From Epiperipatus broadwayi (lineage: Eukaryota; Onychophora; Udeonychophora; Euonychophora; Peripatidae), in NCBI GenBank assembly GCA_028023455.1, contig JAQFVV010012509.1:2854001-2918000 (forward strand): DNA of 64,000 nt, in the 5' to 3' direction. The position numbers were made by a program, and so were the translations under genes. Below, one piece after another: positions 1-10,887 of this stretch. How positions within the stretch are numbered: position 1 is the first letter of the stretch; each line of letters begins with the position of its first letter. The notes below the pieces were generated by a model. That model was not told the origin of the DNA. It did no database searches and saw only the letters and a program-made list of their open reading frames with translations.

Positions 1-380
1 ATTCTGAGAATTAAAAAGTAACTTTCTTGATATGATGGGGAGAACTGAATAAGGCGTATTAAGCCTCTTACTATGTGCGGATGTACATATAAATATTACC
101 CCGGTCACTATTAGTTAGTTATATACAGCTTACTTGTACACAAACATATATATGCGTTAAAATATAAGATAAAACTCATTAAAGTCTTCATTTGCATTTC
201 ATTTATATCAGATCTACTCTTGATTATGTCACTATAATCTGTATATCTATTAACATTGAAATGAGTTTTACTACCAACAAAGGAAAACAAAAACATATTT
301 TAAATAAATGTAAATATTTTTTTTTATTTTTTAAATATTTATTTTAATTAATAATCGCTTTGTGCCTGTGTTTGTAATGA

Positions 381-728
381 GTAATATATATATTAGATAT
401 ATATTTCACACAAATAAAATTATGAGTGCGTAAAGAAAACAAATAAATGAAATATGATAAATAAATAAATGGTTATTGGGTTTATTTACCTTCATTATCA
501 AAGCTGTGAGCTAAATGAATTGCTGTGTGCTAAATTTGCATACACTTTGCATTTCTTATAGCAACAATTTTACTTCGCAATTCATTTAGCCACAGCTTTG
601 ATAATGAAGGTATTCTTTCAAAAATACTAGCCATTTATTTATTTATCGTATTTCATTTATTTGTTTATTTTACGCACTCATAATTTTATTTGTGTGAAAT
701 ATATATATCGCATATATATATATATTAC
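381..728. repeat. Foldback (hairpin) element of about 350 bp
   Basis: The left arm from 381 and the right arm ending at 728 are long inverted copies. Shared landmarks: TTTCACACAAATAAAATTAT, GAGTGCGTAAA, AAATAAATGAAATA, and CCTTCATTATCAAAGCTGTG nearer the centre. The arms cover about 150 bp each around a loop near 540-565. Looks like a foldback MITE; no coding capacity. Confidence 0.85.
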
Positions 729-1718
729 TTTAATTTGTATAAGGGGGGAGGGGGTGCCTTAGATATCACATATCAGCCACATCAAAATGCTACCAAGTAC
801 TTTTTTAGGCAATGATAACTAGCATTTATTGATTAAGATTTAAATATAGTAATCTTGCTCTCTCTATATATAAATAATTTGATTTATAATTTAAAATGAG
901 AAAATGTTAATTTTTCGTGTTTTGGCTTCTTTTTTTTTAACTGTGCGTTTTGGACGCGGTTTTTCCAAGTCACGTGACCCAAGTTCTAAATTTTTTCCTG
1001 TTTTCACGTAGTTTTTTATCACTTAGATGTGTCAGACAATGTTTTTGGCTATTTTGAAATTCAAAATGGCAGAGATCGCGTACTAAATTTGCACCCTCAC
1101 CAATTTTATTGAATAAATAAATGTAGTTGTTTCAACCAAGTATTTAATTTTTCACTTGCATATATTATGACAATGCTAAGTTTTATAACCATTTCAAATA
1201 TTATCACATAAGAAATATAAAAAAAAATATTTTAAAATTATTCCTTATTGTATTTAATAAAAGTTATATTTTTTTCAATACTGTTGATAATTATTTCATA
1301 TAAATATTATGTAAATATTAAACTTTCTGTGAACATAAGGGGACAGCTAGAGAAATGGACAGAATTAGTGAATAAAATTTTTATTTGGTATTTAATAAAT
1401 CACAAAATCGAAAATGAAATACATAAATATATTTTAATTATCAAATTTTCTAGTAATGGCAATGTGACAGCTAGAGAAATGAAAATTAGCAATGAAAATA
1501 ATTTTATTTGATATTCAATACATCAAAAATGGAATTTATATAATAAAATATTAAAAAATTTCTATTGCTCAGAATACACCTAAACCTCACTTAGCGATGT
1601 TTCACAATAGCGATCATCATCAATTTGTACCCACTACTTCGATTTACAATCGATTATTTACTATAACGATTGGGAAACTTTTGTTTTTTTTTAAATTAGA
1701 ACGTATAAACTTAAAATA

Positions 1719-1965
1719 TATATAATGAATCTATAATACTATATATACTGTACATATAAGTGTTGAATGTCTTTAGAAAAATTAAACTTTATTTAAATAT
1801 GTCTTAATATATATATAATTAATGAACCTATAATAATATATACTGTACATATAAGTGTTGAATGTCTAGAAAAATTAAACATTATTTAAATATAATGTAC
1901 AGTACTTGGATTATTTAAATAAAGTTTAATTTTTCTAAAGACATTCAACACGTATATTAGATGTG
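1719..1965. repeat. Local duplication plus inverted copy
   Basis: The segment around CATATAAGTGTTGAATGTCT occurs twice in direct order (about 1719-1800 and 1808-1893). It occurs a third time inverted at 1910-1960 (TTTTTCTAAAGACATTCAAC). A small AT-rich snap-back structure. Confidence 0.8.
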
Positions 1966-2732
1966 AAATAGTCCAAAATACAAATAAGATACAGTATTAT
2001 ATAAAAATAGTTATTGATATTGTAACTTCATTAAAAATGTTGTTTATACCCAAGTGGTTTCAAATGAAAAGAAAAACAACATTTTAAAGCGCCAATGTTG
2101 AATTAGAAAAAAAAAGAAAAACAGATTGCATTTAAAATAAGTGTTAAGGAATATTTTTTTTAATATGTACTTTATTCCTAAGTTAGTGTAATTTTTTAGC
2201 TTTAGGAACCAATCAATTTTTTTCCCATAGACCCCATTATAAATACGTATTCTGTATACGATATTCTTGTTTAACGATGAGTTTTGGAGAACCAATTGCC
2301 ATCGCTAAGGGGGATAAAGGTGTATATACAAATTAAAAATATATTTTAATAATCAATTACATTATATTCTTTTATTATTATTATTATTCTATCGCACACA
2401 AAGCTGCTGGTCAGCCTTGTTTGCATTAATAAATAAAACAATGTAATGTAGTTAAGAATTAAAATATATTTAAAGAATATTTAGTACTTACAAATTATAA
2501 ATTACTATCAGATTTTTTAAAAATATATAATCCTGTCTAATAATTAATTTATTAATAAAAAATAAATTAAAATTAAAATCTTTATAAATTAAATACTTTT
2601 AACCGTTCTTTGACCTGATATTTCCAAATTTTATATTTCTTGATTTTGAGACACAACGAAGAAATGTTCCAATATATAATTATTGTATTAATGTTATATA
2701 TATATCTAATGAATTTTATTGGGTACCGATTT

Positions 2733-2822
2733 AGTGCGCTCATGGTCATTTTGAATTCTAAGGCCCACACAAAACCACCGCTGACACATCCAAGTGATAA
2801 ATGACATTGAATAATCCACACA
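2733..2822. repeat. Single arm of the foldback MITE family
   Basis: CATTTTGAATTCTAAGGCCC followed by CCGCTGACACATCCAAGTGA matches the arm of the 3243-3394 hairpin. Confidence 0.65.
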
Positions 2823-3242
2823 TGGTCTCAATAAGATTATTTGTTACAAAATTGCAATTTACAGCAATAATTAAAAAATTAAAGCGCAAATTTCATAAGG
2901 ACCTTATGTGATCAAATGTAGATCAATATCCACATTAGGAGATCAAATGTGAATAATGCTATTTATTCTTATCTCCATTTTTTTTTATAACTACATGTGA
3001 CAAAGAAAGCAGGCAATATGACAGTTTATTTCTGTTAAAAAAAATCTGATTAATTATAAAATTAACATACTTTATTTCAACATGTGATTATAGGTATTGT
3101 ATTTTATAAGTTATAAGCTTTTAGTATTCTAAAATTATAAGCTTGGTTTGATCAATTTTATATTATTTCAACATGTGGTTAAAGGCATATATTGTAATAA
3201 AATTCAGATTTTAGAAGTTACAAGCTTTTAGTATTTAGAATA

Positions 3243-3394
3243 CACTCACCAATATTTGAATTCTAAGGACCGTCCAAAACCACAGCTAACACATCTAAGT
3301 GACCCTGTGTGAATCATTCGATGTCATTTACTGCTTGGATGTATCAGCGGTAGTTTTGAACAGTCTTTAGAATTCAAAATGGCTGTGAGTGCAT
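3243..3394. repeat. Foldback MITE, full copy
   Basis: The left arm (CACTCACC, TTGAATTCTAAGGAC, CCAAAACCACAGCTAACACA) and the right arm (GTATCAGCGGTAGTTTTGAA, TTAGAATTCAAAATGGC, TGAGTGC) are inverted copies with a few mismatches. Single-arm relatives occur at 2733-2822 and, more diverged, at 1018-1100. Confidence 0.75.
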
Positions 3395-4754
3395 GTTAAA
3401 TCAGCATCTTTTATTGTCCAGAATCCATAATCAACCTTACATGAAAGAACCTGCTGCTGATAATTCATGTATTATTATTTCATATAAATATTCTTTAAAT
3501 ATATTTAATTATCAACTACATTGACACCCTTTTAATCAAATAATGTGAGCAAAGCTGCAGGCGCAACTAGTATACTATAAAAATAAGTTGGGTAAATTTA
3601 AATACATTTTTTTGTGAAATAATATCTTATAATAAAGTGGTTTATTTTATTTTCATTTTTGTGTTTCAGACAAATTTCTCGATTATCTTTATGGTTTATA
3701 TTTGAACAAAGATTATAGTCAATAATCCAATGGATCTAAAAATGTAAAAAAAAAAAAAAAATGTTTCATATCAAATTAGTTCAGGAATGAAAAAAAGTAA
3801 TGCAATTTTGTATATTAACACTTTATGATCACACCATTATCTTTTTTTTTAAAAAATGTTTTTTTTACTGAAGTAAACTTTATATATAAAAAATTCATTG
3901 TTTCAATTATTTTCTATTTTTGTCAAAGCTTAATTTAGAAATTTATCTGAACTACAAAGTAAATACATATATATAATATGACACAACAAATATATAAACG
4001 TATATGTTGTTTTTTTTTTTGCTATTTATATTCATTTATTTTGCTTTAGATAAATTTCTGATTTATGGCTTAGCAGACTAAAAATAATTGAAATGTTGGG
4101 ATATTTTTTATATTTTATGATTATAAAGTCCAGTTCAATAAAAATCAAAAAAAAAAACTTTTTTTTTTTTTTTTTTAAATGAAAATATAAAGAATAAACC
4201 AAAATAACATTATCATTCATTTTATTAATATAATGAATTAATGTTAAGATATAAAAATATTTAAATTATTAATTTTATATTTACTCATAAATTGTGAATT
4301 TTGATAAATAAATTTCAAAATAGACAGTTTAATAACAGCTCTATTATATTTATCATAAAATTAGAATTAAAACTTATACAGTTTTTGCAGCTGATATTTA
4401 TAAATGAAAATATCATGACATTTTATTTTTTATGGACAAACCACTAGTGTGGAGACTTTTTTTTTCACAATAATAAAATAAATCTTAAACTCTGCAATAA
4501 TTTCTCAAATGTGTATTAAAAATAACATTGACAAATTATAATTTAAAAGGGTAAATATATATCATTAGTTGTTTCTATAGGCGATTTGTATGCAAACACA
4601 TGCATATATATATATATTTGCATTGCCTAATAACTTTTCATAATATAGCAATAAAATAAGTTTGAAAAAAAAAAAGAGCCTTTATAAATTTTCAAATCTT
4701 ATTGCAAAAAGATGACTCTTGATAATAAAAAGTAAAAAAAATATTAATACTTAT

Positions 4755-4960
4755 TTAATATATAGAGTATATGAGCACAGACTTTCACACGACCCACTAC
4801 TCTCCACACTATCTCATAACACTGATACACTTGAACACATATATGTTGAAAACATAAATAATCACCAATACACGTATTTCATGCTAAACCAGCAATCATC
4901 AGTTGGTCCAGATTACTATCTCTACACATATATGCTATAAGTGCTCTGATATATATATAT
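4755..4960 (+). repeat. Partial ~470-bp hammerhead repeat
   Basis: About 200 bp of the forward unit, from the GAGCACAGACTTTCACAC landmark to the AAGTGCTCTGATATAT segment. It includes a minus-strand hammerhead at 4857-4917 with an intact CTGATGA/GAAA core, intact ACCAA/TTGGT stem I and stem II, and TACGTG in place of the stem III palindrome. The copy is truncated at both ends. Confidence 0.8.
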
Positions 4961-4999
4961 ATTGTAACTGTATATAAAATGCAGTTACATTATTTTAAA

Positions 5000-6870
5000 A
5001 TGAAAATAAAAAGATCGTAAATAAAAATTGATTTATTAAAAAGAAAAAAACTTAACTTAAAAACTGAAAATTAAAAGTTGTTTAACGTATTTATATCGCA
5101 CAGATGGGAAACTTTAAAAACTATTTTAAAAATAAAAGTATTTGAAAGTATCTTTTTTTTTGAAAAAAGGAAAGATTTGATATTTTTGAAAATAGAAATA
5201 GTGTTGATTTCTATAATCTTAGAAAATGGAAATGATTGTTTATTAATTAAATGATTGTTCTAAAGCACATTAGCCCTTGGGGCACTCAAATAATTAAATG
5301 GTCAGATAAAAGAATAAAAAGAAATTAAATGACCAATGCAAGCACGAAATGACAGCACGGACCGTAAATGAAACATGAGAGGATTAGTGACGTCTTGCTC
5401 ATTGAATCCGAAGATTTGATGATAAAAGGCTAATAAAAATATAAAAGCCAAATGATTATTATACTTGAGATCTTAGAGCTGACTATGAATATACCGTTAT
5501 TACTAGCTATATTGCAGATTTTCACAATGTAGAAGTCTGCAATAAATTTAATTTTCCGGACAACCAGCTGAGGCCTCTGGATGACAGTTCCTGACCAAAT
5601 GCATGGCAAGTAGCAGTTTTGTTTCGAAGAAGGACAAACAATCTATGAAAGTGATCACGAAGATGGACCTCTCAATCTGCTCAATCCGTAAAGTATGAAC
5701 TCTTGTGTTTATCTAATAGGAACTTTTCCTGAATTTGCAATTAATAGTTAAAAATAAAAACTATTATCTGACCTAAAGAATTCAGAATCAATTATTAGTA
5801 ATTTTTTTTTTATGATCTGTTTAAGTAATCATTCCCATTTCTTTTGTGTGTGTGTGTGTGTGTGTTAAGTGTTAATTAAAATATATCAAATTAAAGTTGG
5901 GTGTAAATAGCTGCATGGATAAAAATTACTAACTTTAAATTTGTTTATGTTTATTTTAAAGGGTTAATTTCAGGCTATTTGTTTCGTAGTTAGGACGATG
6001 CTTGTGGAGGGATATATGGGTGTTTATATCAACGTAATGTGAAGCGTGTTTAGCATACAGGGCAACGTGCCCAACTGAATGCATGACCCCAAAGAGGCAG
6101 TCATATCGTTGCAATGGTCGCAGATGTATTTCCTGCGCCATTGACCCCTTCTAGCACTATGGACAGGGATTTATGTTGGCAGAAAAGACCGCTCTCCCCC
6201 ATACGTAGCACTCTTTAATTAATTTATATACATAATTCCTTTGCCAGGTAGATGCCCATTCCTGTACTGGATGAGGATCATGTCTTTCAAATAATATCAA
6301 GTTGTCAGATGCACATTCCTGTCAACGTGATTTTATGCTAGCATCTTCATATTACATTGGTTGCAACTATATATCTGGAAGCAGGCGTTGGTTTGGCTAT
6401 GAACTTTTAGTCTGAGATTGAATGAGTGTCTTGATAAGTTTTTTTTTTAAGTGAAAAATCTATGTAGCCTATCTATACTCAACATGCTCAAGTAAAATAT
6501 TAAAATGTCCATCTGTGCGGTCTATTTAAAATAGTAATTTAAATTTGGAAATTAATGTTAAAATCTAAATATAAATTTTATTCCTCAATTTTAAATGTGC
6601 ATTAATAAAATCTGTTGTGTTATTAGTACTGGCAGTGATCTAGTTTATTCTTTTTAATCTTTATTAAAAATATATTTTTATGTTTTAAACCTCTGCTACT
6701 CCATGAGCTAGTGGCAAAGGCTGACGGCCGTGGTAAAATATCTATGTAAAAAGTGGTTCTTTAACAGCGCATATCTGCCTACTCTATAAATTTTCTAGGT
6801 TCGAGTAATCTAGTGGCACCCTGTACGGCAGATACGGTAAGACTCTTTGATCACCTACACCGTGACCATT
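5000..6870. other. Unassigned intergenic sequence of mixed composition
   Basis: 5270-5720 and 5960-6420 are noticeably less AT-rich than their surroundings. The first holds TATAAAAG (about 5440) and AATAAA (about 5540), spaced as in an LTR, but no partner LTR or primer-binding site was seen. No coding region recognised. Confidence 0.4.
5847..5865. repeat. (GT)n microsatellite
   Basis: Uninterrupted GT dinucleotide run of about nine units. Confidence 0.95.
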
Positions 6871-7132
6871 ATAATATATATTAAGATAGCCAAATCTCAT
6901 ACTTTAAAGAACAGGCTTCAATCCACTCCACACTCCAACTCTTCAACAGTCCATCCAATTGAAAATCTGATGATGGAATGCTCAAAGGCCACCCTCAGGC
7001 CGAGATTCTTGTCACACCCATGTTGACCTAATAATAGAGTGGAGTGTGGTGGGTGGTGTAAAAGTCTGTGCTCATATACCCTATATATTACATATATAGA
7101 CACAGGGATATAATAAGGCTGTGTGTTTCAGT
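6871..7132. repeat. Chimeric fragment of the ~470-bp hammerhead repeat with an internal orientation flip
   Basis: 6871-7030 follows the forward unit (ATTAAGATAGCC, GGCTTCAATCCACTCC, CCCATGTTGACCTA). At about 7031 it switches directly to the reverse complement of the unit (GTGGTGGGTGGTGTAAAAG to AGACACAGGGATATAATAAG). The ribozyme segment is missing. Confidence 0.75.
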
Positions 7133-7139
7133 TATTAAT

Positions 7140-8670
7140 ACTTATAATCATAACTATCAATTCCTTATGAGCATCCCAGTTTCTCCATTATTTATTTTAA
7201 ATTTGCAGTAAAAAGATCTTTATATATATATATATTTCAGGAAAAAAATTTATAAAAAAAGAATAAATGTTACAATTATGTGGATTAAATCATAGGAAAA
7301 AAATATTAAATTCTCTTTAAAATGATGTGTCAAATGTATAATTCACAATTTTCCTTTCAATTTAAATGAAAAACAAAAATTCTGATTTTAAATGAGACTG
7401 CATAAAAATAAGGATAGTAATTAAGTAGTTTTAAAAAAATTCTTGCTGAAACAGATCTTTACCAAAGATTAAAAATAATTGTTAAATCCTAAAATAATAT
7501 TTCTGAAAATGAGGAGAGGTGCTTATATTTATGATTGTTATGATAAAAAATAGCCTATAATAAAATCCAACAGTATATTTATTATTTATATTTAGTAAAT
7601 CAGGGGGGAAAAAACTAATTGTTTAATTTATTGCTATAGTATAAAAATCCCACACCTATATAAAATTAAATATGCATTTTTAATGGTTATATGAAAACAA
7701 ATTTAATATTCAGAATGTATTGATAAATTTATATTTAAGAAATATACATATTGCAATTATTAAAAATGAAAAGAAATTTAAATCACTATGCTATTTTTTC
7801 CTATATTTAAATAAATCTCACAATATATCTTATATATATTAAATGAATTATATTAACTACAACAACCATATTATCACTATTAATTTTATAACTATGAATA
7901 TATATAAAACAATTTAACTAATAATTGGCTAATGAAAAATTATATCGATATAAATTTACACAGATTTTTTTTTTTTATATACATTGTATTATTGTTAAAA
8001 TTAATTCTAGTCAAGTCTATATATATAAAACAGATGCAAGTGCTAAGAAAGCAATGTAAAATGAAGCTTTAAAATCATTCTTTCACTTTGAAAAGGGCAA
8101 AAAAAAAATATTTGCTGATATATTGTGATTTATTTAAAAATTTTCAGTAATATGCAAGTACTTTAAAATCCAAAGTTTTATAATGAGGAAATAAGAAGTG
8201 CAATGTTGAATTACCATTAGATCTTAATTTGATATTTAACCCCCTACTTTAAATTGATATAATTAATATTTTTAAAGCAGTTACCAAGCGTTTACCACTG
8301 TTGTAATTTGCTTCCTATTTAGCAATTTAAACTGTAGACAAATATGGTATCATTTTGTTTAACACTTTAGATGTGATAATATAAAATTAAAAACCTAAAA
8401 CATTTTTAATACAGTACACGTTGTTATGAGAAGCTAATATGCCAAATATATTTTAATTTAATCTGGAAAAATTTTGGTGCCAAAACGGTATGGAGTCAAA
8501 GGTGCCAAATTATTTTTTTTAAAAACTGTGATATATATAAAATTACTTTTTGGATAAAATCTATTAAAGTTTCTGTGTTAATAAGATATAGATCTAAAAA
8601 CTGTGAATCACCTTATTGCCTTTTTAACTACCTCTCATAACAATTTTTGTATTAAATTTATTTTATTCAT
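7140..8670. other. AT-rich stretch with nothing recognisable
   Basis: Poly-A and (TA)n-rich DNA. No ORF, repeat family or RNA gene supported. Confidence 0.5.
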
Positions 8671-8772
8671 TTTGATATTTTTTTTGCTAGTAAAATCATA
8701 AGTTATATAATTCTTACTATTAATATCATTTATGTTCTTTATTACTTTTTACAATGCTTTTTATAACCCACT

Positions 8773-9005
8773 AGATGGTTTCCAATCTTCTGCAAGTTGT
8801 GTAAGGAAGGCATAAAAAATATTAGGCATCTGTTAATTGAATGTAAATGCTTGAAAGCTGCAAGGGTACAAATAATGAAGTAGTGGAAGAATAAATATGA
8901 ACAAAGTGATAATACAGAAAAGTGGGTTATTGGTTTTTATGCTGGATTTCGGAAAAGATAAGGGGAATTTAGATATGAAGGCCATGGAGTTGACAAAGAT
9001 GATGT
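8773..9005 (+). pseudogene. LINE C-terminal tail with zinc knuckle, first part (family A)
   Basis: Non-LTR retrotransposon relic. It keeps a CX2C...H...C knuckle of the type found after LINE reverse transcriptases (CKLCKEG then IRHLLIEC-like residues), with stops in frame. It is nearly identical to 45366-45745 and to the minus-strand copies at 15097-15720. It breaks off at GTTGACAAAGATGATG and resumes at 11987 (ATTATCTTGTGGAAATGGG), exactly where the intact relatives are continuous. A different LINE sits between the two halves. Confidence 0.75.
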
Positions 9006-9290
9006 GCTCATCTTTCTGCGATCTAAAAAGTTCCTCAGCTCACTTTATCAAATTCTTGACAAGTACTCAAGTTCGTCACATCTGCTCATAAACCATGCTA
9101 AATCTGCGACATGGAGGATTTTAAATGGGAAAAAAAATCCCCTCCAGATTTCTGGCTGAATCCCAAAACTTCTTGGGGTTCTCTATATATAAATCACAAC
9201 TGGCCATGTCAAAGCATATCCAAAATTCAATAATAGAATCTGCTGATTACCTAACCCAGGGCCTCTCCAAGGTTTACTTATCTTTACAAG
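9006..9290 (+). pseudogene. Tx1/L1-like LINE reverse transcriptase fragment, 5' part (family B)
   Basis: Starts at or just after the catalytic box (DDVLIFL), followed by residues typical of the segment after it: SSSSHLLINHAKSATW and then IPKLLGVLYINHNW. Broken by stops and shifts. It is cut at 9290 by the hammerhead repeat array and resumes at 10875-10888. Assignment to the Tx1/L1 side of LINEs rests on the overall look of the C-terminal region. Confidence 0.6.
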
Positions 9291-9416
9291 CTTATTATAT
9301 ACCTGTGTCTATATATGTAATAAATAGGGTATATGAGCACAGACTTTCACACGACCCACCACTCTCCATACTATCCCATAACACTGATACATTTGAACAC
9401 ATATGTTGAAAAGATA

Positions 9417-9477
9417 AATAATCATCAATATATGTATTTCATGCTAAACCAACAATCATCAGTTGGTCCAGATTACC
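9417..9477 (-). ncRNA. Hammerhead ribozyme, decayed stems (copy 3)
   Basis: The core CTGATGA and GAAA are kept. Stem II has lost one pair (TGTT against AGCA), stem III reads TACATA so is no longer palindromic, and stem I reads ACCAA against TTGAT. It lies 466 bp from copy 2, which defines the monomer length in the forward units. Confidence 0.75.
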
Positions 9478-9882
9478 ATCTCTACACATATATGCTATAA
9501 GTGCTCAGATATATATTAAGATCCTCATAGCTTAATGGACAGGCTTCAATCTACTCAACACTCCAACTCTTCAACTGTCCATCCAATTGAAAATTTGATG
9601 ATGGAATGCTCAAAGGCCACCCTGAGGCAGAGATTTTTGTCACACCCATGTTGACCTAAAGTCAATCTGACCACTCATGTACAGGACATAATCCATTTAA
9701 TACATATACAAGGGATGGGCAGACATCTCTACTATGTAATAATTGAAACACAGGCTTATTATATACCTGTGTCTATATATGTAATATATAGGGTAAATGA
9801 GCACAGACTTTCACACAACCCATCACTCTTCACATTATCTCGTAACACTGACACACTTGAACACATATATGTTGAAAAGGTA

Positions 9883-9943
9883 AATAATCACCAATATACG
9901 TATTTCATGCTAAACCAGCAATCATCAGTTGGTCCAGATTACC
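9883..9943 (-). ncRNA. Type I hammerhead ribozyme, complete core (copy 2)
   Basis: The reverse complement is identical to the ribozyme at 10716-10776, including the CTGATGA and GAAA core, the ACCAA/TTGGT stem I, the TACGTA palindromic stem III and the seven-pair outer helix. Predicted cleavage on the minus strand lies between 9895 and 9894. Confidence 0.88.
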
Positions 9944-10240
9944 ATCTCTACATATTCAGATCCTCATACTTTAATGGACAGGCTTCAATTTACTCCACTC
10001 CAACTCTTCATGATGGAATGCTCAAAGGCCACTCTGAGGCCGAGATTTTTGTCACATCCATGTTGACCTAAGGTCAATCTGACCCCTCATGTATAGGACA
10101 TAATCCATTTAATACATATACAAGGGATGGGCAGACATCTCTACTATGTAATAATTGAAACACACAGGCTGTCCATTAAAGTATGAGGAGTGGCTATCTT
10201 AATATATATCTGAGCACTTATAGCATATATGTGTAGAGAT

Positions 10241-10298
10241 GATACTCTGGACCAATTGATGATTGCTGGTTTAGCATGAAATATGTATATTGGTGATT
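10241..10298 (+). ncRNA. Hammerhead ribozyme with mutated core (copy 4)
   Basis: Same arrangement as the copy at 10716, 475 bp away, but the first core base is changed so that TTGATGA replaces CTGATGA. That C is invariant in active hammerheads, so this copy is probably inactive. Stem III reads TATGTA and the outer stem I is weakened. Confidence 0.7.
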
Positions 10299-10715
10299 AT
10301 TTATCTTTTCAACATATATGTGTTCAAGTGTATCAGTGTTATGAGATAGTGTGGAGAGTGGTGGGTCGTGAGAAAGTCTGTGCTCATATACCCTATATAT
10401 TACATATATAGACACAGGTATATAATACGCCTGTGTGTTTCAATTATTACATAGTAGAGATGTCTGCCCATCCCTTGTATATGTATTAAATGGATTATGT
10501 ACTGTACATGAGGGGTCAGAATGACCTTAGGTCAACATGGGTGTGACAAAAATCTCAGCCTCAGAGTGGCCTTTGAGCATTCCATCAACAGATTTTCAAT
10601 TGGATGGACAGTTGAAGAGTTGGAGTGTAGAGTAGATTGAAGCCTGTCCATTAAAGTATGAGGATTGGCTATATTAATATATATCTGAGCACTTATAGTA
10701 TATATGTGTAGAGAT

Positions 10716-10776
10716 GGTAATCTGGACCAACTGATGATTGCTGGTTTAGCATGAAATACGTATATTGGTGATTATT
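10716..10776 (+). ncRNA. Type I hammerhead ribozyme, complete core (copy 1)
   Basis: Stem I inner helix: ACCAA (10726-10730) pairs with TTGGT (10765-10769). Stem I outer helix: GGTAATC (10716-10722) pairs with GATTATT (10770-10776), with a TGG bulge at 10723-10725. Catalytic core: CTGATGA (10731-10737) and GAAA (10753-10756). Stem II: TGCT (10739-10742) with AGCA (10748-10751) around loop GGTTT, with a T-T mismatch next to the core. Stem III is the palindrome TACGTA (10757-10762) closed by the A10756-T10763 pair. Such a short stem III is expected to work best as a dimer. Predicted cleavage follows A10764 (NUH site AUA). Every invariant core base is present. Not tested for activity. Confidence 0.88.
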
Positions 10777-10887
10777 TATCTTTTCAACATATATGTGTTC
10801 AAGTGTATCAGTGTTATGAGATAGTGTGGAGAGTGGTGGGTCATGTGAAAGTCTGTGCTCATATACCCTATATATTATCTTTATAAG

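Larger units (their letters stand above)
9291..10874. mobile_element. Hammerhead-bearing ~470-bp repeat array (retrozyme-like), two units forward then two inverted
   Basis: Units run forward from 9291 and again from 9757 (466-bp period). The order then flips near 10170, and inverted units run to 10874 (475-bp period). Landmarks repeated in each unit include GAGCACAGACTTTCACAC, GGACAGGCTTCAATC, CCCATGTTGACCTA and GGGATGGGCAGACATC. Each complete unit has a hammerhead ribozyme, encoded on the minus strand in forward units and on the plus strand in inverted units. The array is flanked by TTATCTTTACAAG (9278-9290) and TTATCTTTATAAG (10875-10887), which looks like a target-site duplication. It interrupts a LINE reading region that resumes on the far side. 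No convincing protein is encoded; the short ORFs are repeated only because the DNA is. Tandem monomers, ribozyme and duplication resemble metazoan retrozymes or Penelope pseudo-LTRs. Confidence 0.8.

Noticed and set aside
2044-2295. Minus-strand 83-codon frame
   Set aside because: Low-complexity Phe/Lys/Ile-rich translation of AT-rich DNA.
5270-5720. Solo LTR
   Set aside because: TATA and polyadenylation-like signals are present, but termini and a target duplication were not found.
6790-6850. tRNA gene or SINE head around AGGTTCGAGTAATC
   Set aside because: B-box-like only; no A box and no cloverleaf.
6968-7005. CTGATGATGG in the forward ~470-bp unit as a second ribozyme
   Set aside because: No GAAA after a stem II-like segment and no stem I partner. 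The genuine ribozyme is on the other strand elsewhere in the unit.
4719-10415. Repeated small protein (HRLSHDPPLSTLSHNTDTLEHI-type) in several units
   Set aside because: It recurs only because the DNA unit is repeated, lengths differ, stops are frequent and the frame overlaps the ribozyme.
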